Of a stretch of DNA of 40,301 bases, positions 17,486-26,917 are shown piece after piece. Source of the stretch: Bacteroidales bacterium (lineage in GTDB: Bacteria > Bacteroidota > Bacteroidia > Bacteroidales > JAADGE01); contig JAKISF010000030.1 of assembly GCA_021648725.1 (NCBI GenBank), positions 1 through 40,301 of the forward strand, written 5' to 3'. Under the pieces are notes generated by a model. That model saw only the letters and a program-made list of their open reading frames with translations, did no database searches and was not told the origin of the DNA. The position numbers and the translations under genes were made by a program. The first letter of the stretch is position 1. Each line of letters opens with the position of its first letter.

Positions 17486-20209
17486 TTATTTCAAATCTTT
17501 CATCAGTTCAAAAAAACAATTCTGCTTATCACTTACCCAACGTGTATATGATAAAGGTATTGTTTTTAAGCCGGCTCTTTGCAACATTTTATATCTTTCG
17601 ATTGTAAAGGCACCTTCAAATTCACCGGGATAACCGATAAGGTCAATTCCGTATGTTGTATCTTTTATTTTTACAATGATGTCTATTTTTAATCCGGCAA
17701 CCGGAAATGCTTTCCATGTTTTTAAACCTTGCTTATGAAGTTCTTCCGTAACTTCTTCAATGAATTTATCTTGAATTTTATTTGTTTTTTCTTCTTTGTT
17801 AAGGTCACTAAAACTTTCAAGATATTCCCTTAGTAGTGAGTTGGTTGTTACGGATTTGATGTTTAATGAATGATAAATATATTGCATTGATTTTGCACGA
17901 GTTATCGAAACATTAAATACATTGGGCTTATTGATATGCCTGAATGCCGTAGGATGAGAATTGTTATCCAAAACAAATGTAAGAAACATAATGTCTCGTT
18001 CATCGCCTTGAAAACCATATGCTGTTGAGACTCTGATATTGTGCTTTTTAATTTCATTAAGAGTAAACTTTTTTTCAATTAAATCGGAAATATATTCTGC
18101 CTGATTTCTGAAAGGAGAAAGAATACCAATTGAATTGCAGGTTTGTTCGTTTAATTCTTTTTCGGTTTCAATAATTTCGGTAAGTTTTTTAATTATGCAA
18201 TCAGCTTCTTCGATATTGTATCCTTGCTTAGTTCTTACTCCTTTGCAAAAGATAACTTGGCTTCCTGCATTTTTTGAAATGTCAGGTCTGGAATTCATAA
18301 TTCGCAGAACTCCGGAGTAAAATTTTTCATTACTGAAACGAATAATCGAAGGAAAACTTCTGTAATGTTCATTTAGGAAGAATATTTGTTCTTGATTTGA
18401 AATATTATTGCTGACAATATCCAATATGCTGTTATGCCGGTAATCAAGGGTTTCGGAATTATAATTTTCAAGATTAAATTTTGTGATAAGATTATTGCTC
18501 ATTGCCTTCGACAGAAAAGAAACGTGCCTTAATTGGCTCGGGTCGCCGGTAAAAACTGCGTGTTTTGCTCTTTGAATAATCGGGATACTGCTTGCAATAT
18601 CGCATTGTGTGGCTTCATCGATAATTGCAATGTCAAACAACTCCGTATTTAAGGGCAACACTTTATTTATATCGCTCATCTTCACAAGCCAAATAGGGAA
18701 AACTTTCAGAATATGCTTAAAGTCAGCTGTTTTGAAATATTCTTCTTGTTTGGTTCCTTGTCTTGCTCTTAATGCTTTCAATAAATTCATTAAGCTTTTT
18801 CGATGCTTGATAATTGCAATTTCAATATTTTCGGAATGTTTTTCTTCAATGTATTTAACAGTATCTGCATTTAACTTATGAAGTGCTTTGTCGAGTTCCG
18901 AAATAAGTTCAGGATGTGTTTTTAACTTTTCGTTTCTCCAATTAATATATTTCTTTTTCAAGTTTGTAAAGAAACCTTTTTCATATTGTTTTTCGGCAAT
19001 AAATTTCCCCCAATTCATTTCATCGTCAATTCTTTTTAAAAATTCGTTCTCAATTTTTGCAATTTTTTTGTCTAATCTTTTTAAATCGCTTTCAAGTTCC
19101 TTTGAACTTATTGAATCATCTTTTTTATAGATTCCGTTTAAAATATTTTGCAAATACTTTTTTAAATCTCTGAGGTATTGACTTCTTCCGCCTCTTACAA
19201 TAATGCCTTTTATTCCGAGTTGTTTTTCAATTTTGTCGGCAATAACGTCAACAGCTTGGTCGGTTCTTGATGCAATTAAAATTGATTTTCCTTTTGTAAT
19301 TTGTTCGATTGCAAGTGTTGCAACGGTATATGATTTTCCGGTTCCGGGGGGTCCTACAATGAGGCTTGCCGGGAACAAAGGAGCATTTTGAAGAACTTTT
19401 TTTTGCGTTGCACTTAAAATTCCGGGAACTCTTCCGAGTTTTTCGTGCGATTTTTTAATGTTTTCTCCGGAATTGAAAATAGCTTTTAAAGGTGCGGAAA
19501 AAACATTTGATTTTGAAATTTCGTTCAGTTCATTAATGATTCCTCTTGTGTTTATTGACTTTTTAATAATTCCCGCACCACTTGCCGGAATAATTTTATA
19601 GCCTTTAAGTTCATTTAATTGTTTTGCTTGCAAATGTTTTTTTACTTGTTTTTCAGATAAGAGTTTCGGAAATAAGTTGAGTTCTTCAATATCTAATTCA
19701 GGTATAAATGTTTTGAAAATATCTGCCAATCCGAATAAAGTTGTGTCGTCAATATCAAAACCGGTAACAATTTCTGTAATTCTTTCAAGGAAGATTTCGT
19801 TATCGCTTTCATCTTCACGAATTCTGTTTAAAAGCGGATAATTTATTCTTCTTTGAGATTTGTCGATTTGAATAAAATATTCGTCTTCAGGTTTTACAAT
19901 TTTTGCAGGATGTATAATTAAAGGGGAGCAAATTTTTGTTATTCGATTACTGAAACTTACTGTTTTCCCGATAACGAATAATGAACAATACACAAATTCC
20001 TTTTCTTTTTCGTAGAGTTTGGCAATTTTATCTGTCTTTACGGCATAATCTTCTTCAACAGGGTAATAAGGTAACTTGCCGTTAATCAGATTTTCTTCGT
20101 CATCAAATATTAATCTGCTTTCAACCGATGCTCCGAAAAAATTGCTTACGGTTAAGCTGTTATTATCAGCTTGATAACAGGCATTGAAATATTTTATAAG
20201 GTTTTGCAT
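17486..20209 (-). CDS. UPF1/Dna2-like superfamily 1 helicase with a nuclease-like C-terminal domain
   Basis: A 907-aa cytoplasmic protein. Residues 1-260 form an accessory region with a beta-rich part (PLIIHPAKIVKP) resembling the DUF4011-type N-termini of large bacterial helicases. Helicase motifs follow: Walker A GPPGTGKS (286-293), Ia ASRTDQAVDV, a long charged insertion (about 365-490), Walker B IIDEATQ (529-535), GDPSQL (555-560), NEHYR (613-617), TAYGFQGDE (729-737) and motif VI VSITRAK (767-773). Residues 813-907 resemble a PD-(D/E)xK nuclease of the DUF559/Vsr type (KIDIIVK, YGIDLIG, ERYKMLQRAGLKTIPLSYTRW), but the usual E-x-D or E-x-K is not kept. It appears to be monocistronic. A repair, RNA or phage-defence role is possible; none is shown. 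Confidence 0.82.
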   Translation of the reverse strand: MQNLIKYFNACYQADNNSLTVSNFFGASVESRLIFDDEENLINGKLPYYPVEEDYAVKTDKIAKLYEKEKEFVYCSLFVIGKTVSFSNRITKICSPLIIHPAKIVKPEDEYFIQIDKSQRRINYPLLNRIREDESDNEIFLERITEIVTGFDIDDTTLFGLADIFKTFIPELDIEELNLFPKLLSEKQVKKHLQAKQLNELKGYKIIPASGAGIIKKSINTRGIINELNEISKSNVFSAPLKAIFNSGENIKKSHEKLGRVPGILSATQKKVLQNAPLFPASLIVGPPGTGKSYTVATLAIEQITKGKSILIASRTDQAVDVIADKIEKQLGIKGIIVRGGRSQYLRDLKKYLQNILNGIYKKDDSISSKELESDLKRLDKKIAKIENEFLKRIDDEMNWGKFIAEKQYEKGFFTNLKKKYINWRNEKLKTHPELISELDKALHKLNADTVKYIEEKHSENIEIAIIKHRKSLMNLLKALRARQGTKQEEYFKTADFKHILKVFPIWLVKMSDINKVLPLNTELFDIAIIDEATQCDIASSIPIIQRAKHAVFTGDPSQLRHVSFLSKAMSNNLITKFNLENYNSETLDYRHNSILDIVSNNISNQEQIFFLNEHYRSFPSIIRFSNEKFYSGVLRIMNSRPDISKNAGSQVIFCKGVRTKQGYNIEEADCIIKKLTEIIETEKELNEQTCNSIGILSPFRNQAEYISDLIEKKFTLNEIKKHNIRVSTAYGFQGDERDIMFLTFVLDNNSHPTAFRHINKPNVFNVSITRAKSMQYIYHSLNIKSVTTNSLLREYLESFSDLNKEEKTNKIQDKFIEEVTEELHKQGLKTWKAFPVAGLKIDIIVKIKDTTYGIDLIGYPGEFEGAFTIERYKMLQRAGLKTIPLSYTRWVSDKQNCFFELMKDLK

Positions 20210-20332
20210 TAATTTTTATTAGAATTCAAGGTAATAATTTAAAAGACTAAAGTAATATTTTTTATGATTTTGAATTATAATTGCATCACTTATCGTAATT
20301 TTAACGTATTAATTAATAGTAAAACAAAAAAG

Positions 20333-20821
20333 ATGAATCTTCACGAAAAATTGATTATCGTATTTTTAGTAATTATTACTTTTGCTTGTGATAACAAAAT
20401 AAGTACGGAAGACGGAAAATTGATAACACATTCGTTATGCAAAAATGGAAAGAACTTAGTGTATGAAACAAATGAAACATGTGTTGAATATTCTTATAAT
20501 ACAGAAAGTAAAACTCTGAATTTGAAACATATAAATACTGCTTTTAATTGTTGCCCGGGCAAATTGTATTGTGATATTTCCGTGAAAAACGATACAATTA
20601 TTCTTGAAGAAATTGAGCGGAAGCAAGATTGTAATTGCTTGTGTTTGTATGACATGGAAGCTGACGTTTATAATATTGAAGCGAAAAGTTATGTCATAAA
20701 ATACATTGAACCTTATATCGGATATTATGATGAACTGATTTTTGAAATTGATTTATCAGTAAATATTTCAGGTAATTATTGTCAGGAAAGAAATAATTAT
20801 CCTTGGGGGATTAATAATTGA
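20333..20821 (+). CDS. Cysteine-rich lipoprotein of unknown function
   Basis: I do not recognise this family. Starting at the ATG at 20333 gives a lipoprotein signal with lipobox ITFAC (Cys19) and a mature part of about 144 residues. The frame is open to 20264, but the upstream start would put 23 extra residues before the signal. The mature part has nine further cysteines, several clustered (NCCPGKLYC and DCNCLC), suggesting disulfides. It is first of three small lipoproteins preceding an ECF sigma gene and diverges from the helicase gene. Confidence 0.65.
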   Translation: MNLHEKLIIVFLVIITFACDNKISTEDGKLITHSLCKNGKNLVYETNETCVEYSYNTESKTLNLKHINTAFNCCPGKLYCDISVKNDTIILEEIERKQDCNCLCLYDMEADVYNIEAKSYVIKYIEPYIGYYDELIFEIDLSVNISGNYCQERNNYPWGINN

Positions 20822-20836
20822 TTTTTATATTGAATA

Positions 20837-21052
20837 ATGAAAAAAGGAAGGTTTTATTTATTTATAGTTGTACCAATAATATTTATGCTGGTAAGTGCTT
20901 GTGTAAAAGGTAAATGTGAAACTTGTACTAAAACAATTGGGGGTATAGCCGGAAGTATATTAATTGAAGAGAGAGTAGTATGCGATGAAAATCAAATAAA
21001 AGAATTAGAAGAATCTTCATCGGGAACTACTGTTTGGTCATGTGAAGAATAA
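20837..21052 (+). CDS. Small lipoprotein of unknown function
   Basis: A 71-aa predicted lipoprotein with a basic start, a hydrophobic core FIVVPIIFMLVSAC and lipobox LVSAC (Cys22). The mature peptide of about 50 residues has four more cysteines (C27, C30, C49, C68), including GKCETC. It begins 15 bases after the preceding lipoprotein gene, so the two are probably co-transcribed. No function can be inferred. Confidence 0.6.
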   Translation: MKKGRFYLFIVVPIIFMLVSACVKGKCETCTKTIGGIAGSILIEERVVCDENQIKELEESSSGTTVWSCEE

Positions 21053-21105
21053 ATGTTTATGATAACCGATGGAAATTGAATGGATTAAGCATACGTATAT
21101 ATTTT

Positions 21106-21113
21106 TACTTTTG
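21106..21113 (+). promoter_or_regulatory. Bacteroidota -7 box before the third lipoprotein gene
   Basis: TACTTTTG matches TAnnTTTG and lies 33 bases before the ATG at 21147. No TTTG is found 19-21 bases further upstream. This box could drive the lipoprotein together with the ECF sigma operon. Confidence 0.4.
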
Positions 21114-21146
21114 CAAAAACTATGTGACCTTTAATATTATAAACAT

Positions 21147-21515
21147 ATGAAAAAGATAATTACAATACTTACAATCTTTTTATTAATAAATACTTGTGAT
21201 TTAGATAAAAGTGATATAATCTGTACTGAAATTTTTGCAATGGTTACAATAAAAGTAACAGGCGGAGATTTAGATGAGTATTATACTGTCAGAACATCAA
21301 CAAATGATACAATTCGTCCTTATCAGTATGCTTTTAATGATGCATATACAGTGCTGGATGATAATTATTTGCCGGACTTAAGAAATGATAAAGATGACTT
21401 TATTTTTATCGGAATAATTAATAATCAAATTGTTATTTCAGAAAAATTTGTTATCAAGGCAGATGATTGTCATATTATTAAAGTAAGGGGACCGGATTTG
21501 GTTGACTTAAAGTAA
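21147..21515 (+). CDS. Small lipoprotein of unknown function
   Basis: A 122-aa predicted lipoprotein. The signal ends at a lipobox-like LINTC (Cys17), with Thr before the Cys, which is less usual. The mature part is acidic and beta-rich (MVTIKVTGGDLDEYYTVRTS), resembling a small Ig-like or DUF-type domain. Two other cysteines may form a disulfide. It ends 26 bases before the ECF sigma gene and may share its transcript. Function unknown. Confidence 0.62.
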   Translation: MKKIITILTIFLLINTCDLDKSDIICTEIFAMVTIKVTGGDLDEYYTVRTSTNDTIRPYQYAFNDAYTVLDDNYLPDLRNDKDDFIFIGIINNQIVISEKFVIKADDCHIIKVRGPDLVDLK

Positions 21516-21541
21516 AACAAAAATAATTTGTTGAAGAGCAA

Positions 21542-22123
21542 TTGCAAAACAAAAAAGAAGAAATAAACCCAAAAATCATAAAGGGTTGTGTGAAAGGCGA
21601 TATGAAGCATCAAGAGATGCTTTACAGACAATTCTATGCCTACGGAATGAGTATAACTTTACGATATACAAAGAGTAGAGAAGAGGCAATTGAAGTTTTA
21701 AACGACAGTTTTTTGAAAGTATTTAATAACATTAAAAAATTCGATATAAATAAGTCGTTTAAAAGTTGGTTCAGGCAAATTACGGTAAATACGTCTATTG
21801 ATTATTATCGTAAAAGCAAACGAATGATTTTAACCGATGATATTGAAAATTATGAATCAGCAACATTCGACACAACAGAAATTAACGAGCTGGAAGTTGA
21901 AGATATATTAAAACTGTTGAACTCAATACCCGAACATTATGCCGTTATATTTAATTTATACGAAATTGAAGGATTTGACCATAACGAAATTGCGGAAAAG
22001 TTAAATATTTCCGACAGTACGTCCAGAGCAAATTTATCCAGAGCAAAAAAAATGCTTCGAGAGTTATATGCAGAAAATTTTCATTATAAAGATAAAGAGT
22101 ATGTGAAAGTTTTAGTGAGTTAA
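21542..22123 (+). CDS. ECF-type RNA polymerase sigma factor
   Basis: A 193-aa sigma-70 family factor with only regions 2 and 4. Region 2 spans about 24-95 (EEAIEVLNDSFLKVFNNIKKFD, then FKSWFRQITVNTSIDYYRKSKR) and region 4 about 122-180 (LLNSIPEHYAVIFNLYEIEGFDHNEIAEKLNISDSTSRANLSRAK is the helix-turn-helix area, described here across positions 127-171). The start is the TTG at 21542; conserved sequence begins by residue 8, so an internal Met would cut into region 2. The next gene, 67 bases on, encodes a membrane protein likely to control it. Confidence 0.88.
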   Translation: MQNKKEEINPKIIKGCVKGDMKHQEMLYRQFYAYGMSITLRYTKSREEAIEVLNDSFLKVFNNIKKFDINKSFKSWFRQITVNTSIDYYRKSKRMILTDDIENYESATFDTTEINELEVEDILKLLNSIPEHYAVIFNLYEIEGFDHNEIAEKLNISDSTSRANLSRAKKMLRELYAENFHYKDKEYVKVLVS

Positions 22124-22190
22124 TGTTAGGTCGGCAGTTTAATTCAATAAAAAAGATTTAAATAATAAAGTTTAGATTATATATAAAAAA

Positions 22191-23450
22191 ATGCAGGAAT
22201 CGTTTGATGAAAAAATGAGCAATAAAATTCGCAGCACATTTGAGAACTATAATGAACCGTTCAATAATGATGCTTGGAAATTAATGCAAGAAAAACTAAC
22301 CGATAAAAAAAAGAAAAAAGCATTTATTTGGTTTATAGATATTGCAAAAGCTGCATCAATAATTTTATTTGTCGGGATTGGAGTTTTATGGCCTTTTAAA
22401 ACCAACCATCAATTTTCGAATACTGATAATTCAATTTTAGTAAATGACAGTACATTTAAAAATAAAGAAATAACGGATAAAAATAACATACTTAACATTG
22501 CCTATAACTCTAATAAAACAGATAAACAAGAATTTGTAAAAAAAGACAATTCAATTGTTAAACAGCCATTTAAAGAAATTCAAAATAATAATACTAAACA
22601 GAATTATATTACAGATAATAAGATTGAAATTAATATAAACAGAGTTTTAAATGATTCTGTTAAAAATGAAGAAGAACAAGAAAAAAAGATTTTTGCTGAT
22701 TTAGCAAAGGTCGTTGATAAAGACAGCATTAACAATAAAACATCAATTGATACGGTAAAAGATAACAGACCGATTTTAATGCCGGATGATAAGGATTTCT
22801 TTATTGAAAAAAAAACCGGTAAGAAGTTTAACTTCGGGCTGGCTGTTTCTTCGCATTTTAGTTCTTCCGAGATTGGGGCAACAGATAATATTAATATCGG
22901 CGGTGGTGTTTTAACTGAATATCGTATCTCAAAAAGAATTAGTATAAATTCCGGTTTATTGCTTACTAATCATCATATGAATACAGAAAGCAGCAGTTTA
23001 TTCGGAAGTTTAAAGTCTTATGATGCTGTAGAAACAGCATTTGCAGGAAGTTCTGAAACTGAAATATTATTAGTCGGATTAGATATTCCTTTAAATGTAA
23101 AATTCAATTTTGATAAAATGTATATTTCTACCGGTGTTTCTTCCTTGGTTTATTTAAAAGAAAGTTATTTTGAGAATTATTATGTTGAAAATACACAAGA
23201 AGTATATAACTCTCAAACGAATTCATATGAAACTCTATATCTTTACGATCAAGTAAGTGAAAATCAAGAATCCGGTGCATTTAAAACCTTTGATTTTGCA
23301 AAATTATTTAATTTTTCTGTCGGTTATAAAATTCCTTTAAAGAAAGGCAGTTTGATATTTGAACCTTATGCCAAAATTCCGATCGGTAACTTAACTTCCT
23401 ATAATATTTCTTACGGTTACGGCGGTTTGGCTTTGAAGTATGATTTTTAA
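22191..23450 (+). CDS. Membrane protein with anti-sigma-like N-terminus and outer-membrane beta-barrel-like C-terminus
   Basis: A 419-aa protein directly after the ECF sigma gene. Residues 1-42 are charged and would be cytoplasmic (FNNDAWKLMQEKL is typical of Bacteroidota ECF partners). One transmembrane helix is at about 45-67. A low-complexity Asn/Lys-rich linker spans about 70-200. The last 210 residues alternate hydrophobic and polar strands with a terminal aromatic (YGGLALKYDF), like a small porin-type barrel domain. Position and topology suggest a membrane-bound anti-sigma factor or sensor. How one chain could join an inner-membrane helix to a barrel-like domain is unclear. No exact family is assigned. 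Confidence 0.7.
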   Translation: MQESFDEKMSNKIRSTFENYNEPFNNDAWKLMQEKLTDKKKKKAFIWFIDIAKAASIILFVGIGVLWPFKTNHQFSNTDNSILVNDSTFKNKEITDKNNILNIAYNSNKTDKQEFVKKDNSIVKQPFKEIQNNNTKQNYITDNKIEININRVLNDSVKNEEEQEKKIFADLAKVVDKDSINNKTSIDTVKDNRPILMPDDKDFFIEKKTGKKFNFGLAVSSHFSSSEIGATDNINIGGGVLTEYRISKRISINSGLLLTNHHMNTESSSLFGSLKSYDAVETAFAGSSETEILLVGLDIPLNVKFNFDKMYISTGVSSLVYLKESYFENYYVENTQEVYNSQTNSYETLYLYDQVSENQESGAFKTFDFAKLFNFSVGYKIPLKKGSLIFEPYAKIPIGNLTSYNISYGYGGLALKYDF

Positions 23451-23573
23451 GCGAAACACACCATTAAACAATGCAAATAAACTAAAAAACAATTTCGTAT
23501 TTTAATTATCAATATTAACTTCGCCGGCTTAAACACATGCACATTTTGTATTTGTGTATGAAAAATATATAAT

Positions 23574-25511
23574 ATGATAAATATAACATTCCCCGATAAA
23601 ACAGTAAAGGAATTTGAAAGCGGTATCACCGGTTTAGAAATAGCAAAAGGAATCAGTAATCGTTTGGCAAAAGAAGCCGTAGCAGTAGGTGTAAACGGTA
23701 AAACTTACGATTTAACTCGCCCGATTACTGAGGATGCAGACTTCGCAATATACAAATTTGACGATGAACAAGGTAAAGATGCATTTTGGCATTCATCTGC
23801 TCACCTTATGGCGGAAGCTATTGAAGCACTATACCCGGGAGTGAAACTTTGGGTAGGTCCTTCTATTGATAACGGTTTTTATTATGATATTGACCTTCCG
23901 GAAGGGAAAACAATATCTGATAAAGATTTTCCGAGAATTGAAAAAAAGATGCTCGAATTGGCTCAACAAAAAAATGAGTATATCAGAAAAGATATGAGTA
24001 AATCTGAGGCATTAAAATATTATACCGAAAAAGGAGATGAATATAAAGTTGATTTAATCAGCGGATTAGAAGACGGTACAATTACTTTTTACGAGCAAGG
24101 AAACTTTACTGATTTATGCAGAGGACCGCATTTGCCGAATACCGGCTATATTAAGGCAATGAAAATAATGAGCATTGCCGGAGCCTATTGGAAAGGTGAT
24201 GAAAATAATAAACAATTGACACGTGTTTACGGAGTAAGTTTTCCGAAACAAAAATTATTAAGCGAATATCTTGTTTTACTGGAAGAAGCAAAAAAACGAG
24301 ATCACAGAAAATTGGGGAAAGAACTTGAATTATTTACCTTCTCAAGCAGAGTAGGACAGGGGCTTCCGCTATGGTTGCCGAAAGGTGCAAAATTAAGAGA
24401 ACGTTTAGAGAATTTTTTAAAGAAAGTTCAAACAGAATACGGTTATGAGCCTGTAATTACTCCGCATATCGGACAAAAAGAATTGTATGTAACATCCGGG
24501 CATTATGCAAAATACGGTGCAGATTCGTTTCAACCGATAAATACACCTGCCGAAGGCGAAGAGTTTTTGTTAAAACCGATGAATTGTCCGCATCATTGTG
24601 AAATTTATAAAGCAAAACCTCATTCATATAAAGATTTACCGATACGTTATGCAGAATTCGGAACCGTATACAGATATGAGCAAAGCGGTGAGTTACATGG
24701 ACTTACACGTGTTCGTGGTTTTACTCAAGACGATGCACATATTTTTTGCAGACCGGATCAATTAAGAGAAGAATTTATTAAAGTGATTGATATAGTTCTT
24801 TATATTTTCAAAACTCTTGATTTTGCTAATTTTACAACTCAAATTTCTTTAAGAGATAAAGAAGATAAAAGTAAATATATCGGTTCTGATGAAAATTGGG
24901 AAAAAGCAGAAGCTGCCATTATAGAAGCATGCGAAGAAAAAGGTTTAAATACTGTTATTGAATACGGTGAAGCTGCATTTTACGGTCCTAAGTTAGACTT
25001 TATGGTAAAAGATGCTCTCGGCAGAAGTTGGCAGTTAGGAACCATTCAAGTAGATTATAATTTGCCGGATCGTTTTGAATTAGAATATACCGGAAGTGAC
25101 GACAAAAAACACAGACCGGTAATGATTCACAGAGCCCCGTTCGGTTCAATGGAAAGATTTGTAGCCGTGTTAATTGAACATACCGCCGGTAAATTTCCGC
25201 TTTGGTTAACATCGGAACAAGCAGTTATTTTACCTATAAGCGAACGTTTTAATGATTATGCAAAAGATGTAATGAATCAATTAAAATTAACAGATGTTCG
25301 TGTAACCGTTGACAATCGAAATGAAAAAATAGGTAAAAAGATAAGAGACAATGAGATGAAGCGAATTCCTTATATGTTAATTGTCGGTGAAAAAGAAGTT
25401 GAAAATAACTTGCTTTCGGTAAGAAAACAAGGCGAAGGCGATATAGGAACAATGACAATTGAAGAATTCTCAAATTTTATTAATGATAGAGTTGCGAAAG
25501 AACTAAAATAA
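23574..25511 (+). CDS. thrS: Threonyl-tRNA synthetase (ThrS)
   Basis: Charges tRNA(Thr) and edits mischarged serine. The TGS domain is at residues 1-60. The editing domain has [11 protein letters not shown], and the class II catalytic core has [11 protein letters not shown] with the zinc-binding Cys, [26 protein letters not shown] and [13 protein letters not shown]. The anticodon-binding domain ends the 645-aa chain. The length is normal. thrS-infC-rpmI-rplT is a conserved order, although a promoter inside the 3' end of thrS suggests infC can also be read separately. The 123 bases upstream hold no recognised motif. Confidence 0.97.
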   Translation: MINITFPDKTVKEFESGITGLEIAKGISNRLAKEAVAVGVNGKTYDLTRPITEDADFAIYKFDDEQGKDAFWHSSAHLMAEAIEALYPGVKLWVGPSIDNGFYYDIDLPEGKTISDKDFPRIEKKMLELAQQKNEYIRKDMSKSEALKYYTEKGDEYKVDLISGLEDGTITFYEQGNFTDLCRGPHLPNTGYIKAMKIMSIAGAYWKGDENNKQLTRVYGVSFPKQKLLSEYLVLLEEAKKRDHRKLGKELELFTFSSRVGQGLPLWLPKGAKLRERLENFLKKVQTEYGYEPVITPHIGQKELYVTSGHYAKYGADSFQPINTPAEGEEFLLKPMNCPHHCEIYKAKPHSYKDLPIRYAEFGTVYRYEQSGELHGLTRVRGFTQDDAHIFCRPDQLREEFIKVIDIVLYIFKTLDFANFTTQISLRDKEDKSKYIGSDENWEKAEAAIIEACEEKGLNTVIEYGEAAFYGPKLDFMVKDALGRSWQLGTIQVDYNLPDRFELEYTGSDDKKHRPVMIHRAPFGSMERFVAVLIEHTAGKFPLWLTSEQAVILPISERFNDYAKDVMNQLKLTDVRVTVDNRNEKIGKKIRDNEMKRIPYMLIVGEKEVENNLLSVRKQGEGDIGTMTIEEFSNFINDRVAKELK

Positions 25512-25523
25512 ATTATATCTTTG
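25492..25523 (+). promoter_or_regulatory. Promoter for infC-rpmI-rplT at the end of thrS
   Basis: TTG (25492-25494) and TATCTTTG (25516-25523, a TAnnTTTG -7 box) are 21 bases apart, as expected of a Bacteroidota sigma-A promoter. The -33 part lies inside the last codons of thrS. It would give a leader of about 40 bases before the infC start. Confidence 0.6.
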
Positions 25524-25567
25524 CAAATTGAATTTTTTAACTAACTAATAAATAGGAGGAATAAACA

Positions 25568-26116
25568 ATCAAAAAAAGGAAACCTTATAACAAAAGAAAA
25601 GAGAACTTAAAGTATAAGTTTAATACAGGTAAATATATCAGAGCCAAAACAGTAAGATTGGTAGGTGATAATGTAGAAACCGGAATTTTTTCTTTGGATG
25701 AAGCATTGAAACTGGCGGAAGAACAAGACTTAACACTTGTTGAAATTTCACCTAATGCAAATCCGCCTGTTTGTAAAGTAATTGATTTTCAGAAGTTTAT
25801 TTTTGAACAAAAAAAGAAACAGAAAGAACTGAAATCAAAACAACAGAAAGTTGTTATAAAAGAAATACGTTTCGGACCGAACATAGATGACCATGATTTT
25901 AATTTTAAATTAGACCATGCAAAAAAGTTTTTGGAAGCCGGAGCAAAAGTTAAAATTTTTGTATTTTTCAGAGGCAGAACAATTGTTTATAAAGACCAAG
26001 GAAAAATTAAATTATTAGAATTTGCACAAGCACTTGAAGAATACGGTAAAGTTGAATCAATGCCGAAATTGGAAGGGAAGAAAATGACAATGTTTATTAC
26101 ACCGAATAAAAAATAA
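25568..26116 (+). CDS. infC: Translation initiation factor IF-3, starting at AUC
   Basis: IF-3 binds the 30S subunit, prevents premature 50S joining and checks the start codon. The N-domain contains TVRLVGDNVETGIFSLDEAL and the C-domain VIKEIRFGPNIDDHDFNFK. The 182-aa length is normal. No ATG, GTG or usable TTG exists near the expected start. In-frame TAA lies at 25562-25564, and AGGAGGA (25554-25560) stands seven bases before ATC at 25568, so translation should begin there. The first TTG (25658) would remove 30 family-like residues. A rare start codon is known for infC in Escherichia coli (AUU), where IF-3 represses its own translation; the same control is likely here. Confidence 0.92.
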   Translation: MKKRKPYNKRKENLKYKFNTGKYIRAKTVRLVGDNVETGIFSLDEALKLAEEQDLTLVEISPNANPPVCKVIDFQKFIFEQKKKQKELKSKQQKVVIKEIRFGPNIDDHDFNFKLDHAKKFLEAGAKVKIFVFFRGRTIVYKDQGKIKLLEFAQALEEYGKVESMPKLEGKKMTMFITPNKK

Positions 26117-26163
26117 CACAAAATATTATAAATTTTTATTATTAATTTTAAAAGGAGAAAGTT

Positions 26164-26361
26164 ATGCCTAAAATGAAAACCAAAGGCGGAGCGAAGAAAA
26201 GGTTCAAATTAACAGGAACCGGAAAAATTAAACGAAAACATGCTTATAAAAGTCATATTTTGACTAAAAAATCCAAAAAAAGAAAAAGAAATTTGGGTTA
26301 CACAGCAATCGTTCACAAAGCTGACGACAGAAACGTAAGACAACTTCTGGCAATGAAGTAA
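26164..26361 (+). CDS. rpmI: 50S ribosomal protein L35
   Basis: A very basic 65-aa ribosomal protein with the family start [20 protein letters not shown] and the block [16 protein letters not shown] good Shine-Dalgarno sequence (AAAGGAG, about 26151-26157) precedes the ATG. It lies between infC and rplT, the conserved order. The 147-base gap to rplT shows no clear hairpin or gene. Confidence 0.96.
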   Translation: MPKMKTKGGAKKRFKLTGTGKIKRKHAYKSHILTKKSKKRKRNLGYTAIVHKADDRNVRQLLAMK

Positions 26362-26508
26362 GCAAAATTCGGTTTAAAAACCCGGTTCGGAATGTTAATA
26401 AAAAGAATCTTTAACAAGATCGCATCCGCCAAAAACAAACAAGTATTAACCTGAATAAAGGCTTTAAGAGTTAAAAAAACCGCCGATATTCAAAAAAAAT
26501 TAAAAAGT

Positions 26509-26853
26509 ATGCCGCGTTCAACAAACAAAGTTGCATCAAGAGCAAAAAGAAAAAAAATTCTTAAACAAACAAAAGGTTACTTCGGAAGAAGAAAAAATGT
26601 TTGGACAGTTGCTAAAAATGCACATGAAAAAGGTTTGCAATATGCTTACCGAGACAGAAAAACTAAAAAAAGAAATTTCAGAGCACTTTGGATTCAAAGA
26701 ATTAATGCAGGTGTAAGACAATATGATATGTCTTATTCCGAATTTATGGGAAAAATTCATAAAAAAGGAATTGAACTTAACAGAAAAGTTCTTGCAGACC
26801 TTGCAATGAACCATCCCGAAGCTTTTAAAGTAATTGTTGATTCAGTTAAATAA
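26509..26853 (+). CDS. rplT: 50S ribosomal protein L20
   Basis: A 114-aa rRNA-binding protein needed early in 50S assembly. It shows the family pattern [35 protein letters not shown] and [20 protein letters not shown]. In several bacteria L20 represses its own operon by binding the mRNA leader; no such leader structure could be recognised here. A strong terminator begins 22 bases after its stop, so it ends the translation operon. Confidence 0.97.
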   Translation: MPRSTNKVASRAKRKKILKQTKGYFGRRKNVWTVAKNAHEKGLQYAYRDRKTKKRNFRALWIQRINAGVRQYDMSYSEFMGKIHKKGIELNRKVLADLAMNHPEAFKVIVDSVK

Positions 26854-26874
26854 ATGAAATTTCAGAATGATACT

Positions 26875-26900
26875 AAGCCCGATTATTTCGGGCTTTTTTT
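26875..26900 (+). terminator. Rho-independent terminator after rplT
   Basis: AAGCCCGA (26875-26882) pairs perfectly with TCGGGCTT (26888-26895) around a five-base loop, and T residues continue to 26900. The G+C-rich stem in such AT-rich DNA is a clear terminator. It also shows that the open frame reaching back from dapB to 26867 is not coding. Confidence 0.92.
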
Positions 26901-26917
26901 ATAAAAAAATCATAAAA

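Noticed and set aside
25658-26116. infC starting at the TTG at 25658
   Set aside because: It loses 30 family-like residues and has no ribosome site, whereas AUC at 25568 has an ideal one.
26867-26917. dapB extended to the ATG at 26867
   Set aside because: The extension is the rplT terminator hairpin, and the Rossmann start begins at 26918.
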